Of a stretch of 64,000 bases of DNA, positions 51,095 to 59,306 are shown in pieces; within the stretch, counting starts at the first letter, position 1, and each line of letters opens with the position of its first letter. The notes under the pieces were generated by a model, which did not search any database, was not told the origin of the DNA, and saw nothing but the letters and a program-made list of their open reading frames with translations. The position numbers and the translations under genes were made by a program. Source of the stretch: Bryobacterales bacterium F-183 (GTDB lineage: Bacteria; Acidobacteriota; Terriglobia; Bryobacterales; Bryobacteraceae); NCBI GenBank assembly GCA_016865505.2, contig AP025252.1, positions 3,162,001-3,226,000 on the forward strand, read 5' to 3'.

Positions 51095-51331
51095 ATGCAG
51101 AATTCCGTTCCACCCTCGAAGAACAGCGTCACGATGACGTTGGATATCATCACCTGTCTACAGGAACCGCAGGTTCCCACTCTGCCCAGGGGCACCGTTG
51201 TTGGCGATCAGTACGGTGGCCGTACCTTCACCGACAACGTGGCCGCTGCCCTGGAACGCCGTAGCCATTGCGGCTGGCGCGAATACCAGGATGGCGAAAC
51301 CCGGTGGACCCTGATTGTGATTGAACGATAG
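51095..51331 (+). CDS. hypothetical protein, about 78 aa
   Basis: A small frame beginning MQNSVPPSKNSVTMTL and ending GETRWTLIVIER, with a central VVGDQYGGRTFTDNVAAALE. An alternative opposite-strand frame (51158-51409) is less protein-like. The start could also be at 51062. It lies between the dehydrogenase and the convergent glycosidase gene. I do not recognise it. Confidence 0.45.
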   Translation: MQNSVPPSKNSVTMTLDIITCLQEPQVPTLPRGTVVGDQYGGRTFTDNVAAALERRSHCGWREYQDGETRWTLIVIER

Positions 51332-51353
51332 CGTTGAGAAGGAGGCCGGGCTA

Positions 51354-53228
51354 CTATGGCCGGGCCTCCGGCCTCGTTGAATGCTCTTCACTTGGGCTTG
51401 CATAGGCATGCATCAGCATCGCCATTAGTCTTTCGCGATACTGCGAATCCTCCCGCCAGTTCCGCGCCGTCCGCGGACCCCGCGTCGCCAATGCCACTCG
51501 TTCCAACGGAAACTTAGGACGCCGGTCTGCATACAGCAGTCCGTTCGCCTCCTGGTACGTATCCGCAAACTGCGTGTAGCAGAACCCGGCAAAGATCGCG
51601 CAACCGCGCACTGCTTCCAGAAGCTCTTGGAAGTGAGCCGCCAGATCGTCGGCCGTATCCGACCTCGTGTAGCCCCAACTCCGCGCCAAGTCGTCGGAAA
51701 AGGCAATTCCGCCGAACTCGGTGAGCATAATGGGCTGTCCGCCATGGGACTGGCCGATCAGCAACAATCGGCCTCCGGGACGTTCCCGCTCAAACAGACG
51801 GGGCCCGCCCGAGGCATAGCGCGCCGCCAACCGATTTGGATTGTCATCGTAATCGTGTATGCCGATAATGTCGGTGGCCACGCTCTCCCACCCGTCATTC
51901 CCGATCACAGGCCGTGTGGGATCAAGCGTCCGCGTCAGATGGTACAGCGCCTGTACAAAGTGCCGCTGGCTCGGGCTATCCGGCAAATCCGGCACACCCC
52001 AACTCTCGTTAAAAGGGACCCACGCCACGATACAAGGGTGGCTGCGATCCCGTTCGATTACCGCTTCCCACTGCTGCGTGAGCCGCCGAATGGAATCGCG
52101 CGTAAAGCGGTACGCACTGGGCATCTCTTCCCAAACCATCAAACCCAGTACATCGGCCCAGTAAAGATATCTCGGATCTTCCACCTTCTGATGCTTGCGC
52201 ACGCCGTTGAAGCCCATCGCCTTTGCCAGCTCAACATCACGACGTAGCGCGTGTACATTCGGTGCCGTCATGCCGGACTCGGGCCAGTATCCTTGATCCA
52301 ACACCATCACCAACTGTGTGGGACGTCCGTTCAACACAAAGCGATCGGCCTGAATCGCAATCGATCGCAAGGCCGTATAGCTCTGCACGCGGTCCAGGAC
52401 CTCGCCGTTGGACGCTACTAACTCGATGTCCGCCTGAATCAGCGTTGGCGTGGACGGGGACCAAAGCAGCTCATTGCGGTAATCGTCAATCCCAGGGTCC
52501 GACAGCGCGATTCGCCGGTGTACCTCGCGCGACGCGACGTTGTACTCATCCCGTACAATCTCAACCCCTCGCGCACTCAACCGCAGCCGGATCGAAAGGC
52601 CTGCCAACTCAGGGCCCTCAACACGTGCCTCAAACCCGATCTCCCAGCGCTCCACATTCGGCGTCCATTGCAAGGTTGCAATCGCGGTTTGGTGGATCAC
52701 CTCGTACCAGACCGGCTGCCAGATCCCGGTTGTACGGGGATACCAGATGGAATGCGGTTCCAACTGCCACTCCTGCTTGCCGCGAGGCTTTGCCAGATCC
52801 TTCGGATCATCCTCGGCGCGCACCACAACCTCAGCGATCTCACCGGGTGTGACCAGGCGCGTAATGTCGGCGCGCACCGGCGTGTACCCGCCTTCATGAG
52901 TCGCCGCCAGATTGCCGTTTACCCAAACGGTCGCGCGGTAGTCAATTGCACCAAAGTGCACAATCATGCGCTGGTTACTGGCAAACTGTGGCACTTCGAC
53001 GTTTCGCCGGTACCAGCAAGCCTGAAAGAATCCGGTATTTCCAACGCCACTCGCCTGGCACTCGGGCGCAAACGGAACCTCGATTGTGCTATTCCACTGC
53101 ACATCGTCCGGCGCCTGCCAGGCGGCCACTTCATCCAGAGCGAAGTCCCAGGTCCCATCCAATGACTCCCACATGGGTCGCTGCAGCAGCGGCCGAGGGT
53201 GAATCTCCTTGCGTGGCTCTACATTCAT
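51354..53228 (-). CDS. GH2-family glycosidase
   Basis: A 624-residue beta-galactosidase/beta-glucuronidase-type hydrolase. The sugar-binding domain begins HPRPLLQRPMWESLDGTWDF; the middle Ig-like domain spans about 190-290; the barrel contains GFNGVRKHQKVEDPRYLYWA, the acid/base VPFNESWG (N-E) and the nucleophile LTEFGGIAF. It has no signal peptide, so the substrate is taken up or cytoplasmic. Related proteins lack clear substrate assignment. It is divergent from the cobalt-transport operon by 190 bases. Confidence 0.9.
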   Translation of the reverse strand: MNVEPRKEIHPRPLLQRPMWESLDGTWDFALDEVAAWQAPDDVQWNSTIEVPFAPECQASGVGNTGFFQACWYRRNVEVPQFASNQRMIVHFGAIDYRATVWVNGNLAATHEGGYTPVRADITRLVTPGEIAEVVVRAEDDPKDLAKPRGKQEWQLEPHSIWYPRTTGIWQPVWYEVIHQTAIATLQWTPNVERWEIGFEARVEGPELAGLSIRLRLSARGVEIVRDEYNVASREVHRRIALSDPGIDDYRNELLWSPSTPTLIQADIELVASNGEVLDRVQSYTALRSIAIQADRFVLNGRPTQLVMVLDQGYWPESGMTAPNVHALRRDVELAKAMGFNGVRKHQKVEDPRYLYWADVLGLMVWEEMPSAYRFTRDSIRRLTQQWEAVIERDRSHPCIVAWVPFNESWGVPDLPDSPSQRHFVQALYHLTRTLDPTRPVIGNDGWESVATDIIGIHDYDDNPNRLAARYASGGPRLFERERPGGRLLLIGQSHGGQPIMLTEFGGIAFSDDLARSWGYTRSDTADDLAAHFQELLEAVRGCAIFAGFCYTQFADTYQEANGLLYADRRPKFPLERVALATRGPRTARNWREDSQYRERLMAMLMHAYASPSEEHSTRPEARP

Positions 53229-53418
53229 CCTGTGCGTACAATCCGTCAGCGCGTAGAGAGTGTCCCCTCCGCTTCTGTTTCAAACTCCTCGCTACTTCGA
53301 GTTCCGCCTGCCCGCTCGTGCCGATTCACGCGCCGCTCGCCGCTCAACTCTGTTCACTTGTGCAGATCCACTAGGGATCGTTGCCTTCCGCTCGTATTCT
53401 CGCCTTCAAGGGACCGCA

Positions 53419-54078
53419 TTGCATATTTCTGAAGGCTTTCTCCCCGCGGCGCACGCCATCGGATGGTGGCTGCTGGCCGCCCCGCCGTTGGTGTACAGCG
53501 TCCGGCGCGTAAAGTCGATCTTGGAATCCAACCCCAAGTCCAAGCTCGAACTCGCTGCAGTCGGCGGCTTTGCCTTTGCGCTATCTGCACTCAAGCTGCC
53601 TTCCGTGTCCGGCAGTTGTTCGCATCCCGTAGGCTCCGGTCTTGGTGCGATTCTGCTGGGCCCTGCCTGCATGCCCGCCATCGGGTTTGCGGTGCTCCTG
53701 TTCCAGGCCCTCCTTCTCGCACACGGTGGATTGACAACGCTTGGGGCCAACCTGTTCAGCCTCGCCATTGCCGGACCCTGGATCGCCTACGCGGTCTTCC
53801 GTCTCGGTGTCACGCTACGCCTGCCGCGTGAAGGCGCGATCTTTGCCGGCGCGGCTCTTGGTGGACTCGCCACTTACACCGTCACCGCCTTCCAGCTTGC
53901 CCTCGCATACCCTGCCAGCAGTGGCGGCCTTCTCACCAGCTTTTGGAAGTTCCTGTCTATCTTCGCCGTCACCCAGGTACCGCTCGCATTGAGTGAAGGC
54001 CTTTTGACTGTGCTGGTCCTGCGTGCGCTCGAAAAGGCCCAAATCAGCGCCTCGATTGGTAAGGAGGTGCGAGTATGA
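53419..54078 (+). CDS. cbiM: cobalt/nickel ECF transporter S component (CbiM)
   Basis: A 219-residue substrate-binding membrane protein. A TTG start at 53419 (AAGGGA five bases upstream) gives MHISEGFLPAAHAIGWW. The Met1-His2 pair contributes metal ligands in this family, which supports that TTG over the longer upstream ATG/GTG frames. SCSHPVGSGLGAILLG is the other signature. Six or seven membrane segments follow. Its stop overlaps the cbiN start by 4 bases. Confidence 0.93.
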   Translation: MHISEGFLPAAHAIGWWLLAAPPLVYSVRRVKSILESNPKSKLELAAVGGFAFALSALKLPSVSGSCSHPVGSGLGAILLGPACMPAIGFAVLLFQALLLAHGGLTTLGANLFSLAIAGPWIAYAVFRLGVTLRLPREGAIFAGAALGGLATYTVTAFQLALAYPASSGGLLTSFWKFLSIFAVTQVPLALSEGLLTVLVLRALEKAQISASIGKEVRV

Positions 54079-54344
54079 AGGTCCCGGGTTGGGTCCTCTT
54101 GCTGCTCGCCGTGAGTCTGGCCTTGAGCGGTTTGGTCTGGAACAGCGCTGGCCCGTCGGGTGCCGAGTTTGCAGGCGCGGACAATCTCGCTGCCCAGGCA
54201 GCAGGCAAACCCGCGACGTCGTTCGCCGCCTTGTGGCGGCCGCCCAGCCCGGAAGTGGAATCGGGCTTGTTCGCTCTACAAGCAGCAGTTGGTGGACTCC
54301 TGCTTGGCTACGTTCTTGGAAGGCGCTCGCGGCATGCATCTTGA
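54075..54344 (+). CDS. cbiN: cobalt transport protein CbiN
   Basis: An 89-residue accessory protein with two membrane segments (VPGWVLLLLAVSLALSGLVW and LFALQAAVGGLLLGYVLG) separated by a periplasmic loop, as in CbiN. It overlaps cbiM by 4 bases (ATGA) and is itself followed by cbiQ with an 11-base overlap. It helps load metal into CbiM. Confidence 0.9.
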   Translation: MKVPGWVLLLLAVSLALSGLVWNSAGPSGAEFAGADNLAAQAAGKPATSFAALWRPPSPEVESGLFALQAAVGGLLLGYVLGRRSRHAS

Positions 54345-55071
54345 CGCTCAGATCAGCAGCCTTCCCTTTCGCAATAGATGGAAGCAGGTACACCCGGCAG
54401 AAAAGACGCTTCTCTTCGGCGGTTGCGTGCTGCTCGCCCTCACCTCGCCAGTCGGTGGACTCACTGCCTTGTCGCTTGCCACTGCTGCAGCCATCGCCGG
54501 CGCTGGCATTCCCGTGAGTGCCTGGTGGCGTTTTCTGCGCGCGCCGCTCGGCTTTACCGTGCTCAGCCTGGCTACCCTTTCGATGGACTGGCGCAACGGC
54601 GCATTTGCATTCACTCCAGACGCCACGCTTTGGACACAGGTGCTCTGCCGCGCCTTGGGCACCGCTGCTGCTGCGGGATTTCTAGCACTCACCACACCGC
54701 TCGATCAGGTGTTCCACGTCCTGGCCAAGCTCGGCGTACCCGCAGTCTTTGTCAGTCTCCTGGCGGCGATCTACCGCTTCACATTCACCACGATTCTGAG
54801 CCTCGGCCGTATGCTCGCTTCCTTCAATCGCCGGAACCCGCAGCCGGGCTGGCGCCCCACCATCGCGGCTGCTGGACTCTTGATGAGCAGCCTCCTCATG
54901 CGTTCGCTACGTCAGGCCGCACGCAAAGAAGAGGCCATCGAATGGCGTACCTCAGTGGCGCTCTGCGACCCGGTGCTCCTCCCGCAAACGTGGCAATCCG
55001 CGCGCCCGGCCGTGCTCTTGAGCCTCGCTTCATTTTTCCTGGTGGTCTGGACGTGGCTGGTGGTCCGATGA
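54334..55071 (+). CDS. cbiQ: cobalt ECF transporter T component CbiQ
   Basis: A 245-residue membrane coupling protein. It has about six membrane segments and the conserved cytoplasmic pair of motifs in the LLMRSLRQAARKEEAIEWR region, which couple to CbiO. The ATG at 54334 overlaps the end of cbiN. The stop overlaps the CbiO start by 4 bases, so the four genes are translationally coupled. Confidence 0.92.
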   Translation: MHLDAQISSLPFRNRWKQVHPAEKTLLFGGCVLLALTSPVGGLTALSLATAAAIAGAGIPVSAWWRFLRAPLGFTVLSLATLSMDWRNGAFAFTPDATLWTQVLCRALGTAAAAGFLALTTPLDQVFHVLAKLGVPAVFVSLLAAIYRFTFTTILSLGRMLASFNRRNPQPGWRPTIAAAGLLMSSLLMRSLRQAARKEEAIEWRTSVALCDPVLLPQTWQSARPAVLLSLASFFLVVWTWLVVR

Positions 55072-55913
55072 CGCAAACAGCCATTGAGCTTTCCAACCTC
55101 CACTTCGGCTATCAGGCGGAGCGTTGGACCATTGAAGCCCTGGATCTGGAAGTCCGCCGCGGGGCCAAAGTGGCAATCGCCGGCGCGAATGGTGCCGGCA
55201 AATCCACGCTCCTTCTGTTGCTAAACGGTACGCTGCACCCCTGTCGTGGTGAGATGCGCGTTCTGGGCAAAGTCCCAAAGTACGATCGTCAGGGTTTGCG
55301 CTGGCTTCGCAGCCACACGGGGCTCCTCGTGCAGGATCCGGACGATCAGATCATTGGCAGCACCGTTGAGCAGGAAGTTGCGTTCGGTCCCGTCAACCAG
55401 GGCATCGCTGCTGCACATTGCCACGACCTTGTACGCGCGGCCCTTTCGTCCATGGAAGCGCTGGACCTGCTGCATGAGCCCATCCATGAGTTGAGCTTCG
55501 GCCAAAAGAAGCGCGTGGCCATCGCCGCGATGCTCGCGGTGAACCCTGCCATCCTGCTGCTGGACGAGCCCACCGCAGGCCTTGACCATCCGGCCTCGCA
55601 GAGCCTGCTTGCAGCGCTTGACCGTCTTGCGGCACAAGGCGTAACGATCCTGCTTGCGACGCACGACACCGAGGTCGCCTATGAATGGGCGGATCAGGTG
55701 TTGGTGTTGAACCCGGGCGCCCCTGCCGTATCGGGTACGCCTGCGGAAGTCTTCTCGGATTCGCGCCGCATGCAGCAGTATCGTCTACGGCAGCCATCTG
55801 TGCTTGAAATCTGGCAGAAAACACTACGCGACGAGGTGCTCACACCGCCGCCGCGAACCAAAGAGGAACTGGTGCAACAAATTCATATGGTGACCCGATG
55901 GGCACATCGATGA
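55068..55913 (+). CDS. cbiO: cobalt ECF transporter ATPase CbiO
   Basis: A 281-residue ABC ATPase with Walker A GANGAGKST, Q-loop VQDPDDQI, signature LSFGQKKRVAIA, Walker B ILLLDEPTAGLDHP and H-loop THDTEVAYEWAD. The start MTQTAIELSNLHFGYQ is fixed by the overlap with cbiQ. With CbiM, N and Q it powers uptake of cobalt, or perhaps nickel. It is followed by the 2Fe-2S protein gene with a 4-16 base overlap. Confidence 0.95.
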   Translation: MTQTAIELSNLHFGYQAERWTIEALDLEVRRGAKVAIAGANGAGKSTLLLLLNGTLHPCRGEMRVLGKVPKYDRQGLRWLRSHTGLLVQDPDDQIIGSTVEQEVAFGPVNQGIAAAHCHDLVRAALSSMEALDLLHEPIHELSFGQKKRVAIAAMLAVNPAILLLDEPTAGLDHPASQSLLAALDRLAAQGVTILLATHDTEVAYEWADQVLVLNPGAPAVSGTPAEVFSDSRRMQQYRLRQPSVLEIWQKTLRDEVLTPPPRTKEELVQQIHMVTRWAHR

Positions 55914-56317
55914 TCGACGGCAGACCACTGCGCAACACAACGAAGCGGCAATCCCACGGCCAGATTGTGGTGTGTCTGGGCTGCTGTTGCGGACGTACGG
56001 ACAAAGGCCATCCGCCAGTGCCGGTGGATTGGCTCAAGGCGGAATGGAAGCAGCGCAAGCTGCTGAAGGACGTCCAACTCACCATCTCGGGCTGTATCGG
56101 CCCGTGTGATGCCAGCAACGCCGTACTCGTGTTTCACGGGCCGGACCCTGTCTGGCTGGGTGGCCTGTATGCGCAAGAGCACTACCAGGCGCTGCTGGAT
56201 TGGGCTGTGTCCTGCAAAGAGACCGGCATCCTGCAACCGCTGCCGGACATTCTCATTCCTCACCAGATCGAGCGCCGCTTCCGCCAGTCGGAACTCGAAG
56301 CAGCGGCTGTCGCCTAA
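55910..56317 (+). CDS. thioredoxin-like (2Fe-2S) ferredoxin-domain protein
   Basis: A protein of about 135 residues with cysteine motifs [14 protein letters not shown] (residues about 25-38) and [13 protein letters not shown], typical of the thioredoxin-like [2Fe-2S] ferredoxin family seen beside cobalamin and CobW genes. Its ATG at 55910 overlaps the cbiO stop (ATGA); a start at 55898 is also in frame. It may serve in electron transfer or metal handling, since CbiW-like or chelatase-linked proteins have such folds. Its place between the transporter and the CobW gene supports a metal link. The exact role is unknown. Confidence 0.85.
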   Translation: MIDGRPLRNTTKRQSHGQIVVCLGCCCGRTDKGHPPVPVDWLKAEWKQRKLLKDVQLTISGCIGPCDASNAVLVFHGPDPVWLGGLYAQEHYQALLDWAVSCKETGILQPLPDILIPHQIERRFRQSELEAAAVA

Positions 56318-56343
56318 CCATTCGTGCAAAGAGAGAGACTGCA

Positions 56344-57702
56344 ATGAACGCAACTGTAGAAGCAAAGCAAAGAGTCCCCGTTACGGTTCTTACCGGATTC
56401 CTCGGCTCCGGCAAGACCACCCTGCTCAATCGCATTCTCACCGAGCAGCATGGCAAGCGCATCGCCGTCATCGAGAACGAATTCGGTGAAGTCGGTGTCG
56501 ACAACGAGCTGGTGCTGAGTGCCGACGAAGAGATCTTTGAAATGAACAACGGGTGCATCTGCTGCACCGTTCGTGGAGACCTCATTCGGATCCTTGGCAA
56601 TCTCATGAAGCGGCAGGACCGGTTCGACTACATCATGATCGAAACCACCGGGCTTGCCGACCCTGCTCCGGTGGCGCAGACCTTCTTCGTCGACGATGAA
56701 ATGAAGGAAGCCATGGCGCTTGACGGCATCGTTACCGTCGTCGATGCCAAACACATCTGGGAACACATCGACGACTCCGACGAGGCCAAGGAGCAGATTG
56801 CGTTTGCTGACGTGATCCTGCTGAACAAGATCGATCTCGTGGCTCCCGGCGACATCGACAAACTGGAAGCGCGCATCCGTCAGATGAACCCTGCCGCGCG
56901 CATCCACCGCACGCGTGACGCCGCGATTCCCATGGATAACGTGCTAAACGTCGGCGGCTTCAACCTGGAACGGGCGCTCGAAGTGGACCCCATGTTCCTC
57001 GAACCCGAGTACCCATTTGAATGGGGTGGCACGTACAACCTGCCCGCAGGCACGCATGAACTGGTGCTGCAGGAAGGTCCGGATCCGGAAATCGGTGTCT
57101 GCCTGTTGCCTGCTTCCACCACGGAGTTCCCTGGTCTGGAAGAGAACCAGTTGCCCGCCGTATTGGAGTTCTCCAGTCCGGCAAACGATGTCGAGCCTGG
57201 GGCTGGGTTTGAGCCTGGCAGCCGCCGGCATCTTCTGCATCTGGCCGAAAAAGGCGAGACACGCTACACGATCACGGTGGATACGGCAGGTACGTTTGCG
57301 CTGTTCACGCAACATCACCCCACCGAGTTCGACATGAAACTGAGGGTGAATGGCGAGCCGGCAGAAGCGATCGTCTCCAAGGATTACAAGCCCGACCATG
57401 AGCACGACGAAGAAGTGACCTCCGTTGGCATCACCACGCCTGGCGACCTCGACATCAAGAAGCTCAACCGTTGGCTCAGCGACCTTCTGATGAACAAGGG
57501 CCAGGACATCTTTCGCATGAAGGGTGTCCTCAGTATCAAGGGTGAAACCAATCGGTTCGTCTTCCAAGGCGTGCATATGCTGTTCGATGGCCGCCCTGAG
57601 CGGCAGTGGGGCGAAGAACCTCGTCACAACTCGATGATCTTCATTGGCCGCAATCTGAATCGTGCGGAACTCAACGAGGCGTTCTCAGAATGCCTCGCGT
57701 AG
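56344..57702 (+). CDS. CobW-family GTPase/metallochaperone with inserted domain
   Basis: A 452-residue G3E GTPase. The P-loop [10 protein letters not shown] lies at 17-26, the metal-binding motif CICC at 71-74, and the NKID guanine motif at 161-164. Instead of moving straight on to the CobW C-terminal domain, residues 224-345 form an inserted beta-rich domain ([17 protein letters not shown] ... [12 protein letters not shown]), then a His/Asp-rich linker DHEHDEE, then the C-terminal domain ([21 protein letters not shown]). It should deliver a metal to a target enzyme using GTP. The transporter next door suggests cobalt, but zinc or nickel is possible. Confidence 0.93.
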   Translation: MNATVEAKQRVPVTVLTGFLGSGKTTLLNRILTEQHGKRIAVIENEFGEVGVDNELVLSADEEIFEMNNGCICCTVRGDLIRILGNLMKRQDRFDYIMIETTGLADPAPVAQTFFVDDEMKEAMALDGIVTVVDAKHIWEHIDDSDEAKEQIAFADVILLNKIDLVAPGDIDKLEARIRQMNPAARIHRTRDAAIPMDNVLNVGGFNLERALEVDPMFLEPEYPFEWGGTYNLPAGTHELVLQEGPDPEIGVCLLPASTTEFPGLEENQLPAVLEFSSPANDVEPGAGFEPGSRRHLLHLAEKGETRYTITVDTAGTFALFTQHHPTEFDMKLRVNGEPAEAIVSKDYKPDHEHDEEVTSVGITTPGDLDIKKLNRWLSDLLMNKGQDIFRMKGVLSIKGETNRFVFQGVHMLFDGRPERQWGEEPRHNSMIFIGRNLNRAELNEAFSECLA

Positions 57703-58730
57703 CGGAACCTCCGCCTTTGCCGGAAGTGGGCGCCCAATGGCAGGCGTCGATCGGTGACTATGCGATGGACGTCGCGTGGTCCCCAGATGGACGGCTTCTT
57801 GCCGTTGCTGCAGTCTCGGGTCCGGTGCACGTGTTTGATCCTGCCAGCGGTACACTGGCGGCGACATTGCGGGGGCACGCCCAAGGTACGCAACAACTGG
57901 CCTGGAATCGCAAAGGCAATCTGCTGGCATCGGCAGGACAGGATGGAATGGCCCGCATCTGGGACGTTGCCAGTGCGCACTGCCATGCCACGCTCGACTG
58001 CGGGGCACCGTGGGTGGAGCGCTTGGCCTGGTCGCCGCTAGAAGACCGTCTGCTCACAGCGGCTGGCCGTAAACTTCGCCTTTGGGATGGGGGCGGCGAA
58101 CGCCTCCGCGAGTACCCGGACTTTGCCAGCACGATTTACGACCTGCAGTGGCAACCCGGATCCTCGCACTTTGCCGTGGCAGGCTACGGCGGCATCGTAA
58201 TGTACCGCGATGGCGACAGTACGCCAACTAAGCGATTTGACTGGAAGGGGTCCATTCTGCGGATGGCCTACAGTCCAGACGGCAACTTCATCGCAACCGG
58301 TAATCAGGATGCGAGCGTGCATTTTTGGTATCGCAAGTCCGGCAAGGACCTGCAGATGACCGGGTACATGAAGAAGGTTCGCGAACTGTCCTGGGACGCC
58401 GGAAGCCGCTTTCTGGCTACAGGCGGGAGTCCGCCGGTGATCATTTGGGACTGCTCGGGCAAAGGTCCGGCAGGCTCTACGCCGATTCAGTTGGAGGCGC
58501 ACGGCCGTCCTGTATCTGCGCTTGCCTACCAGCATCAGGGGGGCTTGCTGGCGTCGGGATGCCCCGGCGGTCTGGTTTGTATTTGGAACCCTCGCAAGTC
58601 CACGCGTCCGTTGCGGCAGTTCCGCACGACCTCGGCGATCACCGTAGTTGTTTGGTCTCCAGACGATAAGAAGCTGGCCATCGGCTCGGAGTCGTCAGGA
58701 ATTTTTTTGCTTGACACCACTCTGCAATAG
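57690..58730 (+). CDS. WD40 repeat protein
   Basis: A 346-residue propeller with about seven WD40 blades. Clear repeats end in VHVFDP, ARIWDV, LRLWDG, VHFWYR, VIIWDC, VCIWNP and IFLLDT, with preceding [20 protein letters not shown] and [10 protein letters not shown]. It has no signal peptide, so it is cytoplasmic. The ATG at 57690 lies 13 bases inside the CobW gene, giving strong coupling. A role in a metal-delivery complex is plausible; this is inference from position. Confidence 0.92.
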   Translation: MPRVAEPPPLPEVGAQWQASIGDYAMDVAWSPDGRLLAVAAVSGPVHVFDPASGTLAATLRGHAQGTQQLAWNRKGNLLASAGQDGMARIWDVASAHCHATLDCGAPWVERLAWSPLEDRLLTAAGRKLRLWDGGGERLREYPDFASTIYDLQWQPGSSHFAVAGYGGIVMYRDGDSTPTKRFDWKGSILRMAYSPDGNFIATGNQDASVHFWYRKSGKDLQMTGYMKKVRELSWDAGSRFLATGGSPPVIIWDCSGKGPAGSTPIQLEAHGRPVSALAYQHQGGLLASGCPGGLVCIWNPRKSTRPLRQFRTTSAITVVVWSPDDKKLAIGSESSGIFLLDTTLQ

Positions 58731-58739
58731 TTGCACAAT
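58711..58739 (+). promoter_or_regulatory. putative marR promoter
   Basis: TTGACA at 58711-58716 and CACAAT at 58734-58739 with a 17-base spacer form a near-consensus sigma-70-type promoter. The -10 overlaps the palindromic operator, so a bound repressor would occlude it. It predicts a start about 58746, which would make the marR transcript nearly leaderless. Confidence 0.6.
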
Positions 58740-58743
58740 GCAA
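58731..58743. promoter_or_regulatory. MarR-type operator, site 1
   Basis: TTGCACAATGCAA, a palindrome TTGCA-N3-TGCAA, extended to TAGTTGCA / TGCAACTA with perfect 8-base arms. It overlaps the -10 region and start of the marR gene. The same 18-base stretch recurs before the transporter genes, so autorepression is likely. Confidence 0.8.
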
Positions 58744-59217
58744 CTAATGACGGCCCCGGAACCGTTAAAAGTAGACGACAAGCTCAAACGTCAGGCCAAG
58801 GCACTGCAAATGTTCCTGGCAAGGCTGATGGAGCCGCCGATGGAGGCGGTCTCACATTCGCCTTTGGATGTCGAGCTTTCGCCGCGCGAAGCCAGAGTGA
58901 TGTTTATGCTCGGCGAGAAGCGCGAAATGATCATGACGGACTTGGCCGCCAAGTTGCCGGCCCCGCTGAGCACTGTCACGCGGATACTGGATCGTTTAGA
59001 GAAGAAGCAGTTAGTAGAAAGGCTTAGGCCGGATGCTGACCGCCGCGTGGTGGTAGCTCGCCTGAGCCAAGGCGGCAAGAATCTGCACGACAGCTTTCTC
59101 GCCATGGAACTGCAGATCGCCTCGCGTATGCTTGCGCCGCTGAGCAATGGTGAACGCGAAATGCTGCTCGAACTTCTAGAAAAGCTGACCCAGAGCTTAC
59201 GGGCCAGCGGGGTCTAG
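58738..59217 (+). CDS. MarR-family transcriptional regulator
   Basis: A 157-159 residue winged-helix regulator. The DNA-binding part reads MTDLAAKLPAPLSTVTRILDRLEKKQLVERLR, followed by the wing DADRRVVVARLSQGG. Flanking helices form the dimer interface. The start is either the ATG at 58738 or 58747; if the predicted promoter is right, the latter is nearly leaderless. It precedes the efflux operon and has three matching palindromic sites around it, so it probably represses both itself and the operon. Confidence 0.92.
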   Translation: MQLMTAPEPLKVDDKLKRQAKALQMFLARLMEPPMEAVSHSPLDVELSPREARVMFMLGEKREMIMTDLAAKLPAPLSTVTRILDRLEKKQLVERLRPDADRRVVVARLSQGGKNLHDSFLAMELQIASRMLAPLSNGEREMLLELLEKLTQSLRASGV

Positions 59218-59265
59218 CAGGCCCTTCCTCATCCATTCCGAACGAGGGAGAGATGTGTCTAATAG

Positions 59266-59278
59266 TTGCACAATGCAA
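59266..59278. promoter_or_regulatory. MarR-type operator, site 2
   Basis: A second exact copy of TTGCACAATGCAA. It lies in the gap between marR and the permease gene, with an 18-base identity to site 1 (AATAGTTGCACAATGCAA). Confidence 0.8.
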
Positions 59279-59281
59279 TGG

Positions 59282-59294
59282 TTGCAATGTGCAA
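59282..59294. promoter_or_regulatory. MarR-type operator, site 3
   Basis: TTGCAATGTGCAA, the same TTGCA-N3-TGCAA form, centred 16 bases after site 2. Tandem sites before the efflux operon suggest cooperative binding. It ends 12 bases before the permease start. Confidence 0.75.
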
Positions 59295-59306
59295 ATTGGG
59301 GGTGTG

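Noticed and set aside
51341-51369. GC-rich hairpin between the 51 kb hypothetical gene and the GH2 gene
   Set aside because: GGAGGCC / GGCCTCC pair, but no T-run follows and the stem overlaps the glycosidase stop. I do not call it a terminator.
51158-51409. Minus-strand 83-codon frame overlapping the GH2 gene end
   Set aside because: It overlaps the glycosidase end in another frame and the plus-strand candidate reads more like a protein.
53229-53418. Cobalamin riboswitch upstream of cbiM
   Set aside because: The 190-base gap shows none of the conserved core sequences or the expected pairing, so control of the operon by such a riboswitch is not supported.
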